Source: Pectinophora gossypiella
Taxonomy: Eukaryota > Arthropoda > Insecta > Lepidoptera > Gelechiidae
DNA length: 64,000 bases
Reading direction: 5' to 3'
Assembly (NCBI RefSeq): GCF_024362695.1
Contig: NC_065407.1
Coordinates: forward strand, 6,820,001-6,884,000
Position 1 is the first letter of the stretch. Each line of letters opens with the position of its first letter. Positions 23,777 to 36,234 of the stretch are shown piece after piece. The notes beneath the pieces were generated by a model. It saw only the letters and a program-made list of their open reading frames with translations, searched no databases and was not told the origin of the DNA. The position numbers and the translations under genes are program-made.

Positions 23777-24552
23777 ATACATATAGGCAACTACAGACCT
23801 CAATAGTTAATTTGAGAAATACTTAAGGCGTTCTTCACACGACTTTTTTTGTCACCATTTGTTTGGCACTTCCTGCCGATGAGCACGAGACGCATCGTCT
23901 GTTCTGTCGACAGCAAAATGCCGCTCTTGTGTTGAAGGCCTAACACCATAAAGTCCAAATTATTATTATTATTGCGTTATGCCATCAATTTTTCCTGCGT
24001 GGATCATACATCCAGCTCGCTCAGTTAAGTCTCTGCCGCATTCGTCGCGTTCTTTTGGTTCTTATAAGAATTAGGTTCTCAAAGTTTACATTTATTCTTC
24101 ATCATTCCCATTCGTCATTTGTTTTCACAGAAACCAAGCAAATCACCGATTCTGTTTCAGAAAAGTCTATATTTCAATACGGTGTCTGGAGGCAGCGAAG
24201 GCGTAAAAAATCGTTCTTACCAAAAATTGCAGCCACATTTTCATGTTTCAGCGAGGCATCAAAATGTGTGCCGTCACCAACAGAAGGGTTGAGTCCCGTC
24301 ACCCGTCGCTTGAGCCTGGGGAAATAATCGGGACTGCTTTTTGAAGTATTTCTGGACTACTTCTGTTTTTGATATGTCCCGTTGACTCTTCATTTCGAAC
24401 GCGACTCTTTGTTTACTTTTTTGTGCCCGACGCATTTTAGATTTGGATAGACGTTCCAAATTCAAATTCGGTGTGCATTTAACTGGGAATTTAATAGTTA
24501 TTTAAAAAACGGTTTTAGTTTGCCTAGTAGGTATTTTACACAAGAATATTTT

Positions 24553-24758
24553 ATGGACGCGGTGAAGGAAAACATCGTGAAGAAACCCACATTTCGGATA
24601 AAGGTATTTTGTGAAGTACGTGACCTAACCTATATTGGGCTGATTTTCCCTTCGCGGATTGGAAGGTCAGACAGGCAGTCGCTTTTGTAAAAAACCGGAC
24701 CTGTCTAATCTTTAGGTTAGGTAAGCGGACCGTGTGAAAGACGGGATAACGCTAGATT
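24553..24758 (+). mobile_element. SINE family F, 5'-truncated
   Basis: CGGTGAAGGAAAACATCGTG through GGTCAGACAGGCAGTCGC to GGGATAACGCTAG. Another SINE (24772-25067) is inserted right at its 3' end. Confidence 0.7.
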
Positions 24759-24771
24759 AGGTACTGTTAGT

Positions 24772-25067
24772 GTGGAGGAGGAGCTCGGTGGCGCAGCGGT
24801 AAACGCGCTCGGTCTGCGATTGTTGAAGTTAAGTAACTTTCGCAAAGGCCGGTCACAGGATGGGTGACCATAAAAAAAAGTTTTCATCTCGGGCTCCTCC
24901 GTGCTTCGGAAGGCACGTTAAGACGATGGTCCCGGCTGCATTAGCAGTCGTTAATAACCATCAATCCGCACTGGACCCGCGTGATAGTTTAAGGCCCGAT
25001 CTCTCTATCCATCCATAGGGAAGACCCGTGCTCCAAAAGTGGGGACGTTAATGGGCTGATGATGATG
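24772..25067 (+). mobile_element. composite tRNA/5S-like SINE, family A2, full length
   Basis: An exact 13-bp TSD, AGGTACTGTTAGT, flanks it (24759-24771 and 25068-25080). The head has a tRNA A-box match TGGCGCAGCGG (24789-24799). It is followed not by a B box but by GAAGTTAAGTAAC (24825-24837) and GGATGGGTGACC (24858-24869), which match boxes A and C of the 5S rRNA internal promoter. The 3' part ends in GATGATGATG. Pol III transcription from a hybrid promoter is inferred. Confidence 0.8.
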
Positions 25068-25080
25068 AGGTACTGTTAGT

Positions 25081-25951
25081 TAGATAGAAAACTAATCTAA
25101 CCTAATCTTGATCATACCCCGCATTGAAGCTATTGTAAAATTTTATTTTTATTGAAATATAATCACTAACTGTACTGTACTAGACGTTCTATGTAATATT
25201 ACCTATTGAAATTATTTGTGTTTATAATGGTCAATCGCAGTGAGTGAAAAGATGTTGTTGGAGCCATACCTACATACCAGCTGGACGGAGGTAACATGAT
25301 TAAAAGAAGAAGAATATGGTAAATATTTATTACCTAAAGAAATTGAAAGAAAAGAAAGAAAGTAATTATTATTAGAGGACACCACAGTAACAATACGAAC
25401 ACAGTAGGGGAGAAAAAATTATAAAAAATATACGTATAATAATAGATTGCACTACATAGTTGCTTCAATTTATTTATCATTAGCAATCTAAAAGCACCAT
25501 TAGTTCCGAACAAAACCTTAATCTTACTCTTAAGTCCAGTACAAGAGTTAAACCTGCTGTAAATTCCAAAGGCAAACCTCCAACTACGCGCTACTTTCCA
25601 ACAAAAAACTACTTCTTTGAAAGTATAATTATAAAGAAGTTCATTAAGACCCCTTCTTGGAAAAACTTTATTTTACAGTTTGCTTCAGTTGGAAAATAAT
25701 AAAAGAGGCGGAAATGAATTATTCTTACCTCTATTACTATTTTATGACCACGGAAAAGAAGAAAGCGGATGGAAAGGCCCTAACGCATTTTGTATCAGAA
25801 CCGCTGTCGCCGGTTGAACCCCGCTCTCTTTTACTACTACTCCTTCAAACAGATAACTACGATAGCTCTACTGCTTCTCAAATTCCATAGTCACTTTACC
25901 GGCAATGTATATTTTATGTGATAGGCTGCAAATATATCATTATTTTTCGTA
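25081..25951. other. gene-free stretch
   Basis: AT-rich. One 77-codon frame (25657-25890) has no domain or context. Confidence 0.5.
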
Positions 25952-25962
25952 AAGTACGGCAT

Positions 25963-26254
25963 CATCATCATCAGCCCATTAACGTCCCCACTGCTGGGGC
26001 ACGGGCCTTCCCTATGGATGGATAGGGAGATCGGGCTTTAAACCGTCACGCGGGCCCAGTGCGGACTGATGGTTATTAACGACTGCTAATGCAGCCGAGA
26101 CCAACGGCTTGACGCGCGTTCCGAAGCACGCAGGAGCTCGAGATGAAAACTTTTTTTTTGTGGTCACCCATCCTATGACCGGCCTTTGCGAAAGTTACTT
26201 AACTTCCACAATCGCAGACCGAGCGCGTTTACCGCTGCGCCACCGAGCTCCTCG
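25963..26254 (-). mobile_element. composite tRNA/5S-like SINE, family A2, full length
   Basis: Flanked by AAGTACGGCAT at 25952-25962 and 26255-26265. On the minus strand it carries the same head, 5S-like boxes (26194-26206 and 26162-26173) and (GAT)n tail as 24772-25067. Confidence 0.8.
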
Positions 26255-26937
26255 AAGTACGGCATACAAAGGTATTTTTTTGATAAATAGCCGATCATAC
26301 TAAGGTTTTAACCTTTCTTGTGATAAAAAGGGGGATTTCCTTGCATGATAGTCGATATATGATTTTTTGTCTTGCAGGTTATAATGCACAAGACGACCTC
26401 GTAATACTCGTATACTGTTGCGGAGTTCCGTGAGTCGTAAAATTTGTGGACGAGTGAAGTGAGTTTACTTACTCATTCTTCTATAGCGCGCGTTTGGCGC
26501 TTACTTTTGTCTCTTCCAATCTCTTTTTTCTATTCCGTGTTTATGATTCAGCTGTTCAGGAATAGGTAAATGCATACCAGCTTTATTTTATTACACCAAT
26601 TGAGCTAATTAAGCGCACATGCCTTCAATCTGGTTTTATTTCCTATTATACACGCCAAGACCTGTGTTTCATAAAGAAAACGCCACTTAAAAAAATGAGT
26701 TACACTCAATACCAGCGGTTTGTAGAAAGAATAAAATAAAATACAATCTGTAACAAAAGGCGTATTAAAGCTCGCGTCTCGGTAGGTTTACCCCTGAGAC
26801 TTTACACGTGAATCCTGGTTGGTGCTAAACCAACACATTCAGCCTTGGCAAGGTAAGTGACTAAAGACATATTATGTCTCTAAGTAACGCGACTCGTTTT
26901 CGGCGTGATGGATAGAGAAATATTCTAGTGTTATTCA

Positions 26938-26995
26938 TAAACAAACAGCCTATAAAAACCCCATTGCTGGGCACAGGTCTCCCATCAAGACTTAC
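26938..26995 (-). mobile_element. SINE family B, tail fragment
   Basis: Minus-strand tail: CTGTGCCCAGCAATGGGG, then GGCTGTTTGT. Confidence 0.5.
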
Positions 26996-27004
26996 GCAGT
27001 AACG

Positions 27005-27365
27005 CGTAACGGCCTCCGTGGTCGTGGTTGATCGTTAGGCTCACGACCCAGATGTCCTAAGTTCGATTCCCGGTGGGGACGTCTAACAAAAAAACACTTG
27101 GAGACTTTCCTTGGTTTGGTCAGGACTCAGGACATTGCAGGATGAATTCACCTGATTATGCGAAAAATAAGACGATTCCGTGTTTCGGAAGGCACGTTAG
27201 GCAGCCGGTTCCAGCTAACACTTACTTAAGGGAGTAAGTAGTCGTTACTTGAGCCCCCTGATATGGCTCAAGTAACGACTACCTTTGGCGGCTCAATAGT
27301 AACCCTGACATCAGGGTTGATGAGGTCAGTTATTGATCTCACAACCTAAACGTGAGAAGAAGAAG
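27005..27365 (+). mobile_element. SINE family A, near full length
   Basis: Head GGCCTCCGTGG, a B box as GTTCGATTCCCGG, the standard body and an AGAAGAAGAAG tail. A local inverted repeat (AGTCGTTACTTGAGCC against GGCTCAAGTAACGACT, 27239-27287) shows a rearranged middle. Confidence 0.75.
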
Positions 27366-27925
27366 CAGCGCGTTGGAGCTTGCTCTGGACTGGTAGAAAT
27401 TTCAGAAAACCAGAGTTTAAAAGAAAAACATTCCCTAAACTGCATTGAACTGGTAACCTTGGTCAGACAAGGAATATTGTCAATATTGTCGAGTGTTGTT
27501 CTTATTTTATTACCCTCTACTACGTAAACTACTACAGTTTCCTCTTTTTTATTTACCCTAAAAGCTAAAATTCTCTAATTTATGTGAACTGTGGTTCCCC
27601 AACGTGATATTCATTGTATTTTAAACTACTCTTCTCACAGTACCTATAATATTAGTAACTGCAAAGTTCGAAACGATGTTGGACGCTTTACTTTACGATA
27701 TATCCAGTTACCATCACAGTTTTCATAAAAGTTAGGGAAGAATAAACGTAGTGATGTGCGACAGTGGAATTTCAACGAAAACGTTTTTGTAAAAAACTCC
27801 AAGTTCTTGGAAAAACTGGTAGAAGTTGTAAGGTTTATTTATTCCCAGGTCTACAGCTTTCTAAACACTAAACCAATCATATAATGCATTGGTGTCATTG
27901 AGTGTTAATATCTATCTAAAAATAT

Positions 27926-27970
27926 GACATTGGTGCCGATTCGGGAATCCACCAACTTAATTTGACAGGG
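27926..27970 (+). mobile_element. terminal fragment of TIR family H
   Basis: GACATTGGTGCCGATTC repeats the left terminus of the element at 59038. The rest is missing. Confidence 0.4.
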
Positions 27971-27974
27971 TTAA

Positions 27975-28090
27975 AACTACAATACAATACAAAAACGCTT
28001 TATTGTACATACAAACACATTAAAAAGAATTACAAAAGTGACAAGAGAAGCACAGTCGGCGGCCTTATTGATAAATAGCAATTTTTCCCA
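27975..28090 (-). mobile_element. LINE 3' UTR fragment with conserved stem-loop
   Basis: On the minus strand a hairpin (ATTGCTATTTATCAAT, 28067-28082) precedes AAGGCCGCC and an A/T-rich tail. Equivalent hairpins lie at 42080 and 58987. Confidence 0.5.
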
Positions 28091-29084
28091 GTCAACTTAG
28101 GGTGAAAGAACTTGCTAAAACTAGCTCTATCTCTTTCCTGTGCCTATTGTAAGTGAAGTTTCTACGAACTGTCAAACTAAAATTAGGTTAAGTTTGTGTC
28201 CTCTCGAATAGGGATCATTATGCGACGTGTATATATGGAGATGTCGCGCGTATCCAAAGATACCTAATGATGTAGTGCTTACTATTCTTTTGTATTTTGA
28301 AGGAATTGGAAGGCGAAAATAAAACGCTGGAAAATATAATTAAACCTACTAATTAACGTATATGCGTACCGGAATTTTGGGCTGTACCAATTATTTTTGA
28401 GATTTGCCGTCGACACGTAAAAAAGATGAATACAATTGAAATATTCACAGAAAATAGTGTGTAGTATAAGGTTTTTACTTGGCTGGGAACGCTCCCGTGC
28501 CCTCTGATAAACTGCATGCGAACTTAAATCGAGGAAGTTTATGGCTCGCAGTGTGGGGAACATAAAATATCGTCATTCCGGTTTTAAAACCGTCCAGCGG
28601 CTATGAAAACTTTATAATAGTTATATTTTGGTCAAAATAAGTGATACGTTTCTTAAATGGTCGTTATGGTTAAAGAGAATTTATTTCTTATTTCCAACAT
28701 ATTACATGTCATTTACATAAGAAACAAAGTACTTACATTTGTATACATATAAGTTCACACTTCGCCTAATATACTTACACAATTATGCATTTCTTTCACG
28801 CACTTCCACACATACAGAGACTGGTCCGCAGAACCAAGGACCACACTTTCAAAATTATGATAACTTTAAGTAGGTACACAAGATATATTTTAGAAATAAA
28901 ACGGATTTGAAAAAGAGTTTCATTTTGTATTACTACGTAGGTATAGTTCAAAGAAATCAAAGTTTATCTGTGTGCATGTGTTATCATAAAATATATTATA
29001 ATCCTATTCGACATGATGGACCAATTTATAGATAATAAAAAGAGAGATAAAGACAGATATTTTTAATATTAAGTTTAATATAAA

Positions 29085-29165
<81 letters not shown>

Positions 29166-30179
29166 AACGAATATAGAGGGTCAAAATATTTACAAACTAC
29201 GCGATATTAATTATATTTTCTCACTCTTATATTTAAATTAATCAACTTTGATGGTTGGAAAAGTTCCAGTGAAATTTCCTTTGATCTCCGTTTTTGGCAA
29301 CAGATTATGAATTACGGATTTTAGTTCAAGCGGAGATTTTGGACGCTTCAAAGTTAATTAATTAATCCGCTAGTACTAACAATTTGGGAAAGCTAAAACA
29401 GTTTTTGGTAATTAAGCTGCAAGTTTGTTAAGAAAATAGTTTCAGCTGGATATTGCCTGGGCATTCTTGTCTACGTTATGTCTATGACTGCCTACTTTAA
29501 AAAATGATAGTCATAAATTAGTATTTCTTCTTTCTTTTTTATACCTCCATTGTGGTTGCCTAGATGTTACTTTATAGGAGAAATAAAATATTTTTCTGTA
29601 CTGTATTAGTCTTGTAGGATAGGTATAAATCACGTATTATTTTTTGGTGTTTTACGCAGAACATAGGGACATTCTTTCATACACTTAGAGGCTGTACGCG
29701 ACACCCTACAAGTGACACGTTAAAAACACAAAAAAGTCATTAATTTTGCGACGAAATATTGCACTTTATATTTCACTCAGAATCATGAGCCTCAGTATTC
29801 GGTACGGTGCTATTAACACCCTGTACATTCGTTCTTTTTATAACTGCGAAAATATAGTATTTAAATGCATTTTTCTTAAAAACAATGTAGATGTTAAGAG
29901 CAGGCAGCATCTTCATTACGGCTGCCACTTGTAATCCATTACAGCTTTGTGTTCGCTGTACAATGCGTGCACTGCAGCGTGAGATCACGCCGCGGTGCAA
30001 CCACCAGCGGTAATGTACCGCGAACAACGCCTACAAAATATTATCATGTTTCTGCTTGTCTCTGTGCAAAAATGTCGGATTCAACACTTTGTTTTAAATC
30101 AATGAAACGAAATTTCATTATCGAGATGGAAAAAGGCGCTTGGGTGGGTAGGAATATTTCGGAAAAATTCCTGTTTTAT
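28091..30179. other. gene-free stretch around the (TA)38 run
   Basis: No recognisable exon or repeat other than the microsatellite. A retroposon-like A/T-rich end near 29580 is too weak to call. Confidence 0.5.
29087..29162. repeat. (TA)38 microsatellite
   Basis: Uninterrupted TA dinucleotides for about 76 bases. Confidence 0.9.
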
Positions 30180-30360
30180 CCGGAAAGTGAGATGATTTCA
30201 GGCTTCGACAGGCACGTTAGGCCATAGGTCTCGGGCTACTGGTCCAACCACTTCCACCGACCAACAGTGGATCAGCGTGGTGGAGTATGCTCCTTACCCC
30301 TCCGGTTAATCAAGGGGATGCCTGTGTTCAGCAGTGGGACGTATGTAGGTTATTCATAAC
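30180..30360 (+). mobile_element. SINE family B, 5'-truncated
   Basis: CAGGCACGTTAGGCCATAGG, then the B body (CAGCGTGGTGGAGTATGCTC) and tail GCAGTGGGACGTATGTAGG. Confidence 0.65.
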
Positions 30361-30449
30361 ACAATATTGTTATGACTATTTTATACATCTTACTTACACA
30401 AAGGTAGACGAAGAATGCACGAATTAATTAAGTTACTACACATTTTGAT

Positions 30450-30652
30450 CAGTTCTGTCAGTACTATTCAGAGGCGGAGGACAGCAGTCCTAGTATGGCT
30501 TTGTAACAGACTACTCTGGGCGCCATCCCACTTGCGTCAGACAGAGTACTGCGGAGCGGAAGGCAAGAGGGAAACTACTGCCCTATTTTTCCCTAAAAAA
30601 GTAGCATGGAAAATGTTGCACCGACAAGAGCGTGGCTCTTAAATTGATGATG
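30450..30652 (+). mobile_element. family C retroelement with 10-bp TSD
   Basis: Flanked by ACATTTTGAT at 30440-30449 and 30653-30662. Its 3' end encodes MLHRQERGS before a stop; this overlaps the stem-loop AAGAGC-GTG-GCTCTT (30626-30640). Confidence 0.8.
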
Positions 30653-30834
30653 ACATTTTGATAAGAAATCCTATGGATACAATGGGCCGTTTGGTGACAA
30701 ATGAACGCATCGCCAATTTTACAAAGACGCCTGCTTATGCATTAAAAAATGTCACTGTACTGTGTTTTGTTTACTTACAACTTGTTAGCAACCCCTGTTT
30801 GTCACCTCAGGCTGCATTTTACCTAACTGTTGTT

Positions 30835-31155
30835 CTTCTTTTATCGTGTGGATTGTGAAGTGAATTACCAACCCCATCAACCCTGATGTCAGGGTTATAA
30901 CTGAGCCGCCATAGGCTCCTGATATGACTCATGTAACGACTACGTACTTCAGTAAGTAATAACCGGGACTAACGGCTTAACGTGCCTTCTGAAGCACGGA
31001 TCTTTTTTCTTTTCAGACAATCAGGTGATCAGCCTGTAATGTCCTAACCAAACTAGGGTGAAGTGATTTTTGTGGCTTGTTTCCACCGGGATTCAAACCC
31101 GGGACCTCCGGATCGTGAGTACAACGCTCAACCACTAGACCACGGAGGCCGGAGG
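30835..31155 (-). mobile_element. SINE family A, full length with 13-bp TSD
   Basis: Flanked by CCTAACTGTTGTT at 30822-30834 and 31156-31168. The minus strand carries the tRNA-like head GGCCTCCGTGGTCTAGTGGT, the B box and the full body. Confidence 0.85.
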
Positions 31156-31965
31156 CCTAACTGTTGTTTAAAATAACTGATAAGTAGTAGTATACTTGTA
31201 CGTTCCCATCATTACAAGAAAGCTGGCGTAATATATAATTGGCTTGTCAAACTAATATTAGCTGTAATACCAATTGAAAAACTATAATAATCTGTTGATT
31301 ACCTAAATAAATATTTTAAAAAAAGTTCATTATGTTGGAAAAAACACAACCCCTCTGTCGATTTTTGCCCGGGAAAATGAGCTTTCATTTGTTTTATTTT
31401 TGTTGAACGCTTTCTATAATTCGTTAACAAGAAAATAATTTAATGCGGACAATCATAATCTTTACCATTCACGGAAATATATTGAAGACAAACAGATATC
31501 CCGATTTCAATTCCCAACTTCCAGAAGCCATAAAAGAGTTCTGTTATAAACCTGATTTGAGCACGTGCCTATAAATCTTCCGACGTAACTTTTATACGCG
31601 CTACGAATAATCTACGTGATTTTTTTTATTTATAGAGACGGTATATAAAGATGAAGGTATATTCACTAGAACAGACTTACATATCTATTTACAAAACGTC
31701 AGTTAAATATACGAGTGAGAACGACATAACTTATTCGGGTTCACATATTAGCTCCAATCGACAAAACGACATAATTATATCGTCAGATTCGATAAAATGA
31801 CCGTGACAAAATTTTATCACGTTGTGCATGATATCCCTACAGGTGTGGAAGTCTTAGGGCCCATCTCATTGGAATATCACGGTTGCGCCACCAGGGGGAA
31901 TTCCTTTCTAAGTTGAAAGACCTATTTGGGTGATGGACTAATCACCTGTCGCCATTTGATTCATC

Positions 31966-32092
31966 ATCATCATCTCCCTAGCGTTATCCCATTTTTACAG
32001 GTTCTACTTACCTAACCTGAAGGTTTGTCAGATCCAGTTTATACAGAAGCGACTGCCTGACTAACCTTCCAACCTATATCTAGAACCTAGAT
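31966..32092 (-). mobile_element. SINE family F, 3' fragment
   Basis: On the minus strand it has GGTTGGAAGG, CAGTCGCTTCTG and the GGGATAACGCTAGGGAGATG tail. Confidence 0.65.
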
Positions 32093-32700
32093 CCTATTAT
32101 CTACTAGTTTATGGGAATTATTTAGCGTATTTTCACCCAAAGTCCGCCGCATATTGGAACGCAGCTCGCGTCGACAAACGTAATAATATTTACGATCACC
32201 CATACATTTTGTGCTAATTTCCTTTGTCATTCCATCCGGAACTTCACCAGGTTCGATAAAAACATTTGTACGTAACTGTCAGCTGAACTCGGTTTATGTC
32301 CTACACCCAGATCTATTGTGTAATCCTATCGTTCGTGTTTATGGCAAGATTTCGCTTTTGAATTTCGCTTCACTAGCGTTTTCCTGTGGCACGTACTGTA
32401 ACTACTGTTACAAACCCCCTCTAGGTTTTTTTTACCTTTGATGGGTTTGCTCTTGGCCCTAGACTTGCCCGAAGGCATTGACGAGGCCTAAGATGGAGCA
32501 GGAGCCGGGAGTAATGGCTTAACGTGCGTATTCTTTATCTTTCTTTAAAACACAGCAGCTACCCTTTGAGGGCTGGTGAGCGTTGTAACAAAACTAATAA
32601 TAATTCCTGTCCTAGGGTTTCCCGTGCGTTTATTTTCAGACTAATATGTTTAAGAATACATATAGACTCATTTTAGATATTTTTGATGAATAGACGCTGT

Positions 32701-32971
32701 ACATACATACATAAACTCACGCCCGTAATCCCTAATGGGGTGGGCAGAGCCACAAGTAATCAAAGACAACTTGCAGCCACTGTTGATACGATGTCGTAAG
32801 CTGGATATGATGAACTTTATGGTGATAAGGGATCAGCCTATCGCCCATAACATTAGTCCATCATGTTAGAGGACACAATCCCTCTGTCGGTTTTTACGAC
32901 ATGCCCGGGAAGACAAGCAGCTGAACGTGTTCTATGTTTTTTATTTGCTCCCAGAACAGCATAGAAGCAAT
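32701..32971 (+). repeat. dispersed (CATA)n-led repeat, long copy
   Basis: TACATACATACATAAACTCA leads into AACTTGCAGCCACTGTTGAT and, further on, CTCTGTCGGTTTTTACGACA. Part recurs at 44855-45010. Class unknown. Confidence 0.5.
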
Positions 32972-34296
32972 AGACGCTGTAATTTGGACTTAAATAAAAA
33001 CTAGTATGGGCGCTCGCCATTGTTCTTTGTGCACGATTTGCCATTATCTTGCGGAAATAGCTAAATATGCCATGTTAATTTGTAGTTATAATGGATGTCT
33101 GCAAAGTACCTAACACCTGATTCTAATGAATATTCAAGCATATTACTCCGCCTTAAGGCTTAAGTTTCGGTTACTATATTTACTTAGTTAAATACGTAGT
33201 CGGTTTATATATCTACTTATCGGCGACGTTACGGGAATCCATAGACTCGGAAGTGCTGCAAATATTATCTATTACAGATGTTCTGGCCAGTGACGGCTCA
33301 TGCCGTGTGTCTCAGGTTGTTGTTGGTCAGGTCGATCATTTAATTTAAAAGATAGAATAGGAAGATTAAGGGCTTTTTTGCGGGAACGGAAATGGGACAG
33401 TTGCTTTCTTCATTGAATAATCTACATCGTAATACGAAGTGCTGTTTTGTAGTTAATGATCGCAGTAAGTTAGTCGGAAAACATTCGCGATAGTGTTATT
33501 ATATCGGAATATTCAAGAAACAAAGTGTACCTATCTATTTTCGCTTCGTGCCAACAAGCCGCTTCATAACTCGAAAGTTTATGCAGACTTTTGAGTTTAT
33601 TCGTTTGAGGTTCGGAGTAGGAGTCTACTCCGAGTGTGGGGGCTTAGGTTTCATCATTCATCGTCATCACCTTTCATCATTATCAAGAAAAAAAAAAATA
33701 CGTAAGACATGGCTGTATGGGCATAGTTCCCTTTGCCTTGCCCTTCGGGGAAAACCAAAACAAAAAAAAAAAAATAGGAAGATTAAGCATTCTTGAGATT
33801 TTAAGACGCACAGACGATTTTACCATTCAAAGCCCTACATATTTCATCCTATTCTGTATGATTCATCGTACGATATCCCGTTCAGGAAATCATGCTTTAT
33901 CGCCGCTCGTTTCAGTCTCAGTTTAATTGCGCTATAACTGCATTGAAATACTCGTGACACACTTTTGATTTTATTCGAAACAATAAATATAACGTTTCAT
34001 TTGGCGCGGATAAAAGCCTGTTTTGTTGTTCAAAGGCATATAATAAATTATAGAACAGTTTAAAGATCTATTGATTTCGTATTTTCACTACATCTCTGTT
34101 TTAAGGCATTGAGATGAGAAGTTGCGCTTATTGCTTGACAGTTACAACCCACCTAGCATGCTGACCACATACAGCGACACGATTAGTTTATTTAGTTGGC
34201 AACATGCTACTGGCACTAATGTAGCTTCATCGTTCCATTGTTGAATCATAGGGTTCTCCAACAACAAAACAACCACTCTATTTCAAAAAGCTATAA
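32972..34296. other. gene-free stretch
   Basis: AT-rich with A-runs near 33690 and 33760; short frames only. Confidence 0.5.
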
Positions 34297-34656
34297 GGGA
34301 CTTTCCAATCGGCGTTCCCCAAAAACACGGTAGATGGCGTTATTAAGTTTTTTCTTCCTTGTGACTTCTAATTTCAAGGAAAAGAGACATATGCATCTTT
34401 TGTCTTTGTTTTTGGGTATAAATGATGACCCTTTTTATTACACCAAGGTACAATTAAAACTTCCAAACATTTTTATTCTGATCAAAATAAAGACAAGCAA
34501 TATAGGTAGCAACATCATTCCATACATAATGTGATGCTGCCATTACATTACCTTTTTGAATAATGAGCCCCAGCAATGAGAAAAGAGGTAATTATCACGT
34601 TAAAAGTGAACAACGCCATCTATCGCGTGTTTGGGGAACGTCGATTGGAAAGTCCC
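34297..34656. mobile_element. MITE with ~45-bp TIRs carrying kappaB motifs
   Basis: Inverted ends: GGGACTTTCCAATCGGCGTT on the left, and AACGTCGATTGGAAAGTCCC on the right. The pairing continues through the GGTAGATGGCGTT / AACGCCATCTATC segment. The 360-bp element has no transposase frame. An internal segment recurs reversed at 46680-46785. The TSD is not clear. Confidence 0.75.
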
Positions 34657-35756
34657 ATCATTACCATGACATACATCATGAAGATAAGTAGCTGCAGTTC
34701 TTTACTGCCAATACAGGAGAGCAGCTGAGGAATAAACCAATGGATGAAAGCTTCTCATGAAGTAGAGTCTGTGTCTTTGATGCGATCTCATTGGTATATT
34801 ATTCGTTTTTGATATGTCATTTTATTATATATGTATGTTATTGATTTTCTTGTATTGTCAGGTGTATGCACTCGCAACAGAGGCTGTTCACATACTTTGC
34901 CATGAAAACCAGACTACTTTTCTATAAAAAGACTTAAAAACAAACTTATGAACATCAGCAAACTGTCCAATTGTCAACCCCGCGTCCAATCACCGTCGCC
35001 GGCACACGCCCGGAACCGGCACCTGCACTGTCCGGTAACTCGTCATGAATATTTCATCGCGTCCGCCTGCCGTATGGATGCACACGCCGATTTCCCGATT
35101 GATAATAGTCTTGTTGCTGAAACACAAAGCAAAACGAACTTTTTTTTGAACACATATGATAAAGATACGGACGAAAAACAATGTCTCAAATATGGTAACA
35201 AATAACCTCAATTGTTTTTTGACGTGATAAATTTTCCGCATCTAGCATTCACTACTTAGCCGGTCTTGGAATACCAGAGGGTCTAGCTAATAACATAACC
35301 CGGCAGAATTATAAAAAACTTCTTCCGGTAACGATGATGCGTAACTGGGACGCGTCTCAATTCTCTCGGGGTGTCGAGCGAGTGTAGAAATAGGAACATT
35401 TGCCACTTCGGCAGGCCTCTGAACAGCTACCAATAAGACGAACATATACAGGAAACTTCTCCACATTAAGTGTTACAAAACAACTTGCTATCACCGGCGA
35501 CACACGGTGACCGGAATGGCAGCTGTCTTGTCATGAATATTTCATACCGTCCGGTGGTCGCTTGGAGGTACTAACTTCGTTCTGTTTCTCTTCTTTATCA
35601 CTGGATTGTTTGATGATTTACTTACGATTTTGTTGTTGAACACCTTGTGTTCTTCATTTTATTTTATCAGTTATCACCTCATACAATTAAGTTCCAATTG
35701 TGGTTTGTAGTGGTCGGTACCGGACTTGCACCACTGCGTTATTAATTTAACTTGAA
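34657..35756. other. non-coding stretch with a duplicated module
   Basis: GTCATGAATATTTCAT occurs at 35042-35057 and 35530-35545. Each is preceded by CCGG-rich text and followed by CGTCCG. No exon seen. Confidence 0.4.
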
Positions 35757-35900
35757 TGCAGTTTTCACTAACACAGATGAGTCGACCATTACAGACGCAG
35801 ATACGGCTCACCATCTGGGTCTAACAGAAAGCTCGATGAGGTGTGGAACTTCGTTCATCTTGCGATGGACGGACTTCTGACTACCCCAATTGAAACTCAG
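35757..35900 (+). mobile_element. SINE-like repeat, family K, 3' part
   Basis: CAGTTTTCACTAACACAGAT through CTAACAGAAAGCTCGATGAG to CTGACTACCCCAATTG, matching the fuller copy at 40795-41049. Confidence 0.55.
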
Positions 35901-36234
35901 TATGTTATATTGTGGTTTGGCATAAAGTAAAAGGGAACGGTAGTAGCTAATATACGTTTACCTAATGGTTGCTCGTAATCATGTCCACCAAGTCAAAGGA
36001 CAAATTTCCTCGTCGAATATTCCGATTCACGCAATCGTATGTTTTTCTTTCCATGTTAGACTGTCATGTTCTTTTGGACTTTGGACTGGCAGTCTAGCAG
36101 AAAGTTTCCAAGAAGAAAACAACGTAAAAAGAACTCACCACAAAATTATCTTTTTTCGCGCGAGGGTGTTAGGTATATGGCACATGAGCCGAAATTGTTA
36201 TGTAGAACATACATTGTGAATCGCCCCTTAGGCA

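Noticed and set aside
24825..24869. 5S rRNA gene fragment
   Set aside because: Only promoter-box segments match and they lie inside a SINE with TSDs.
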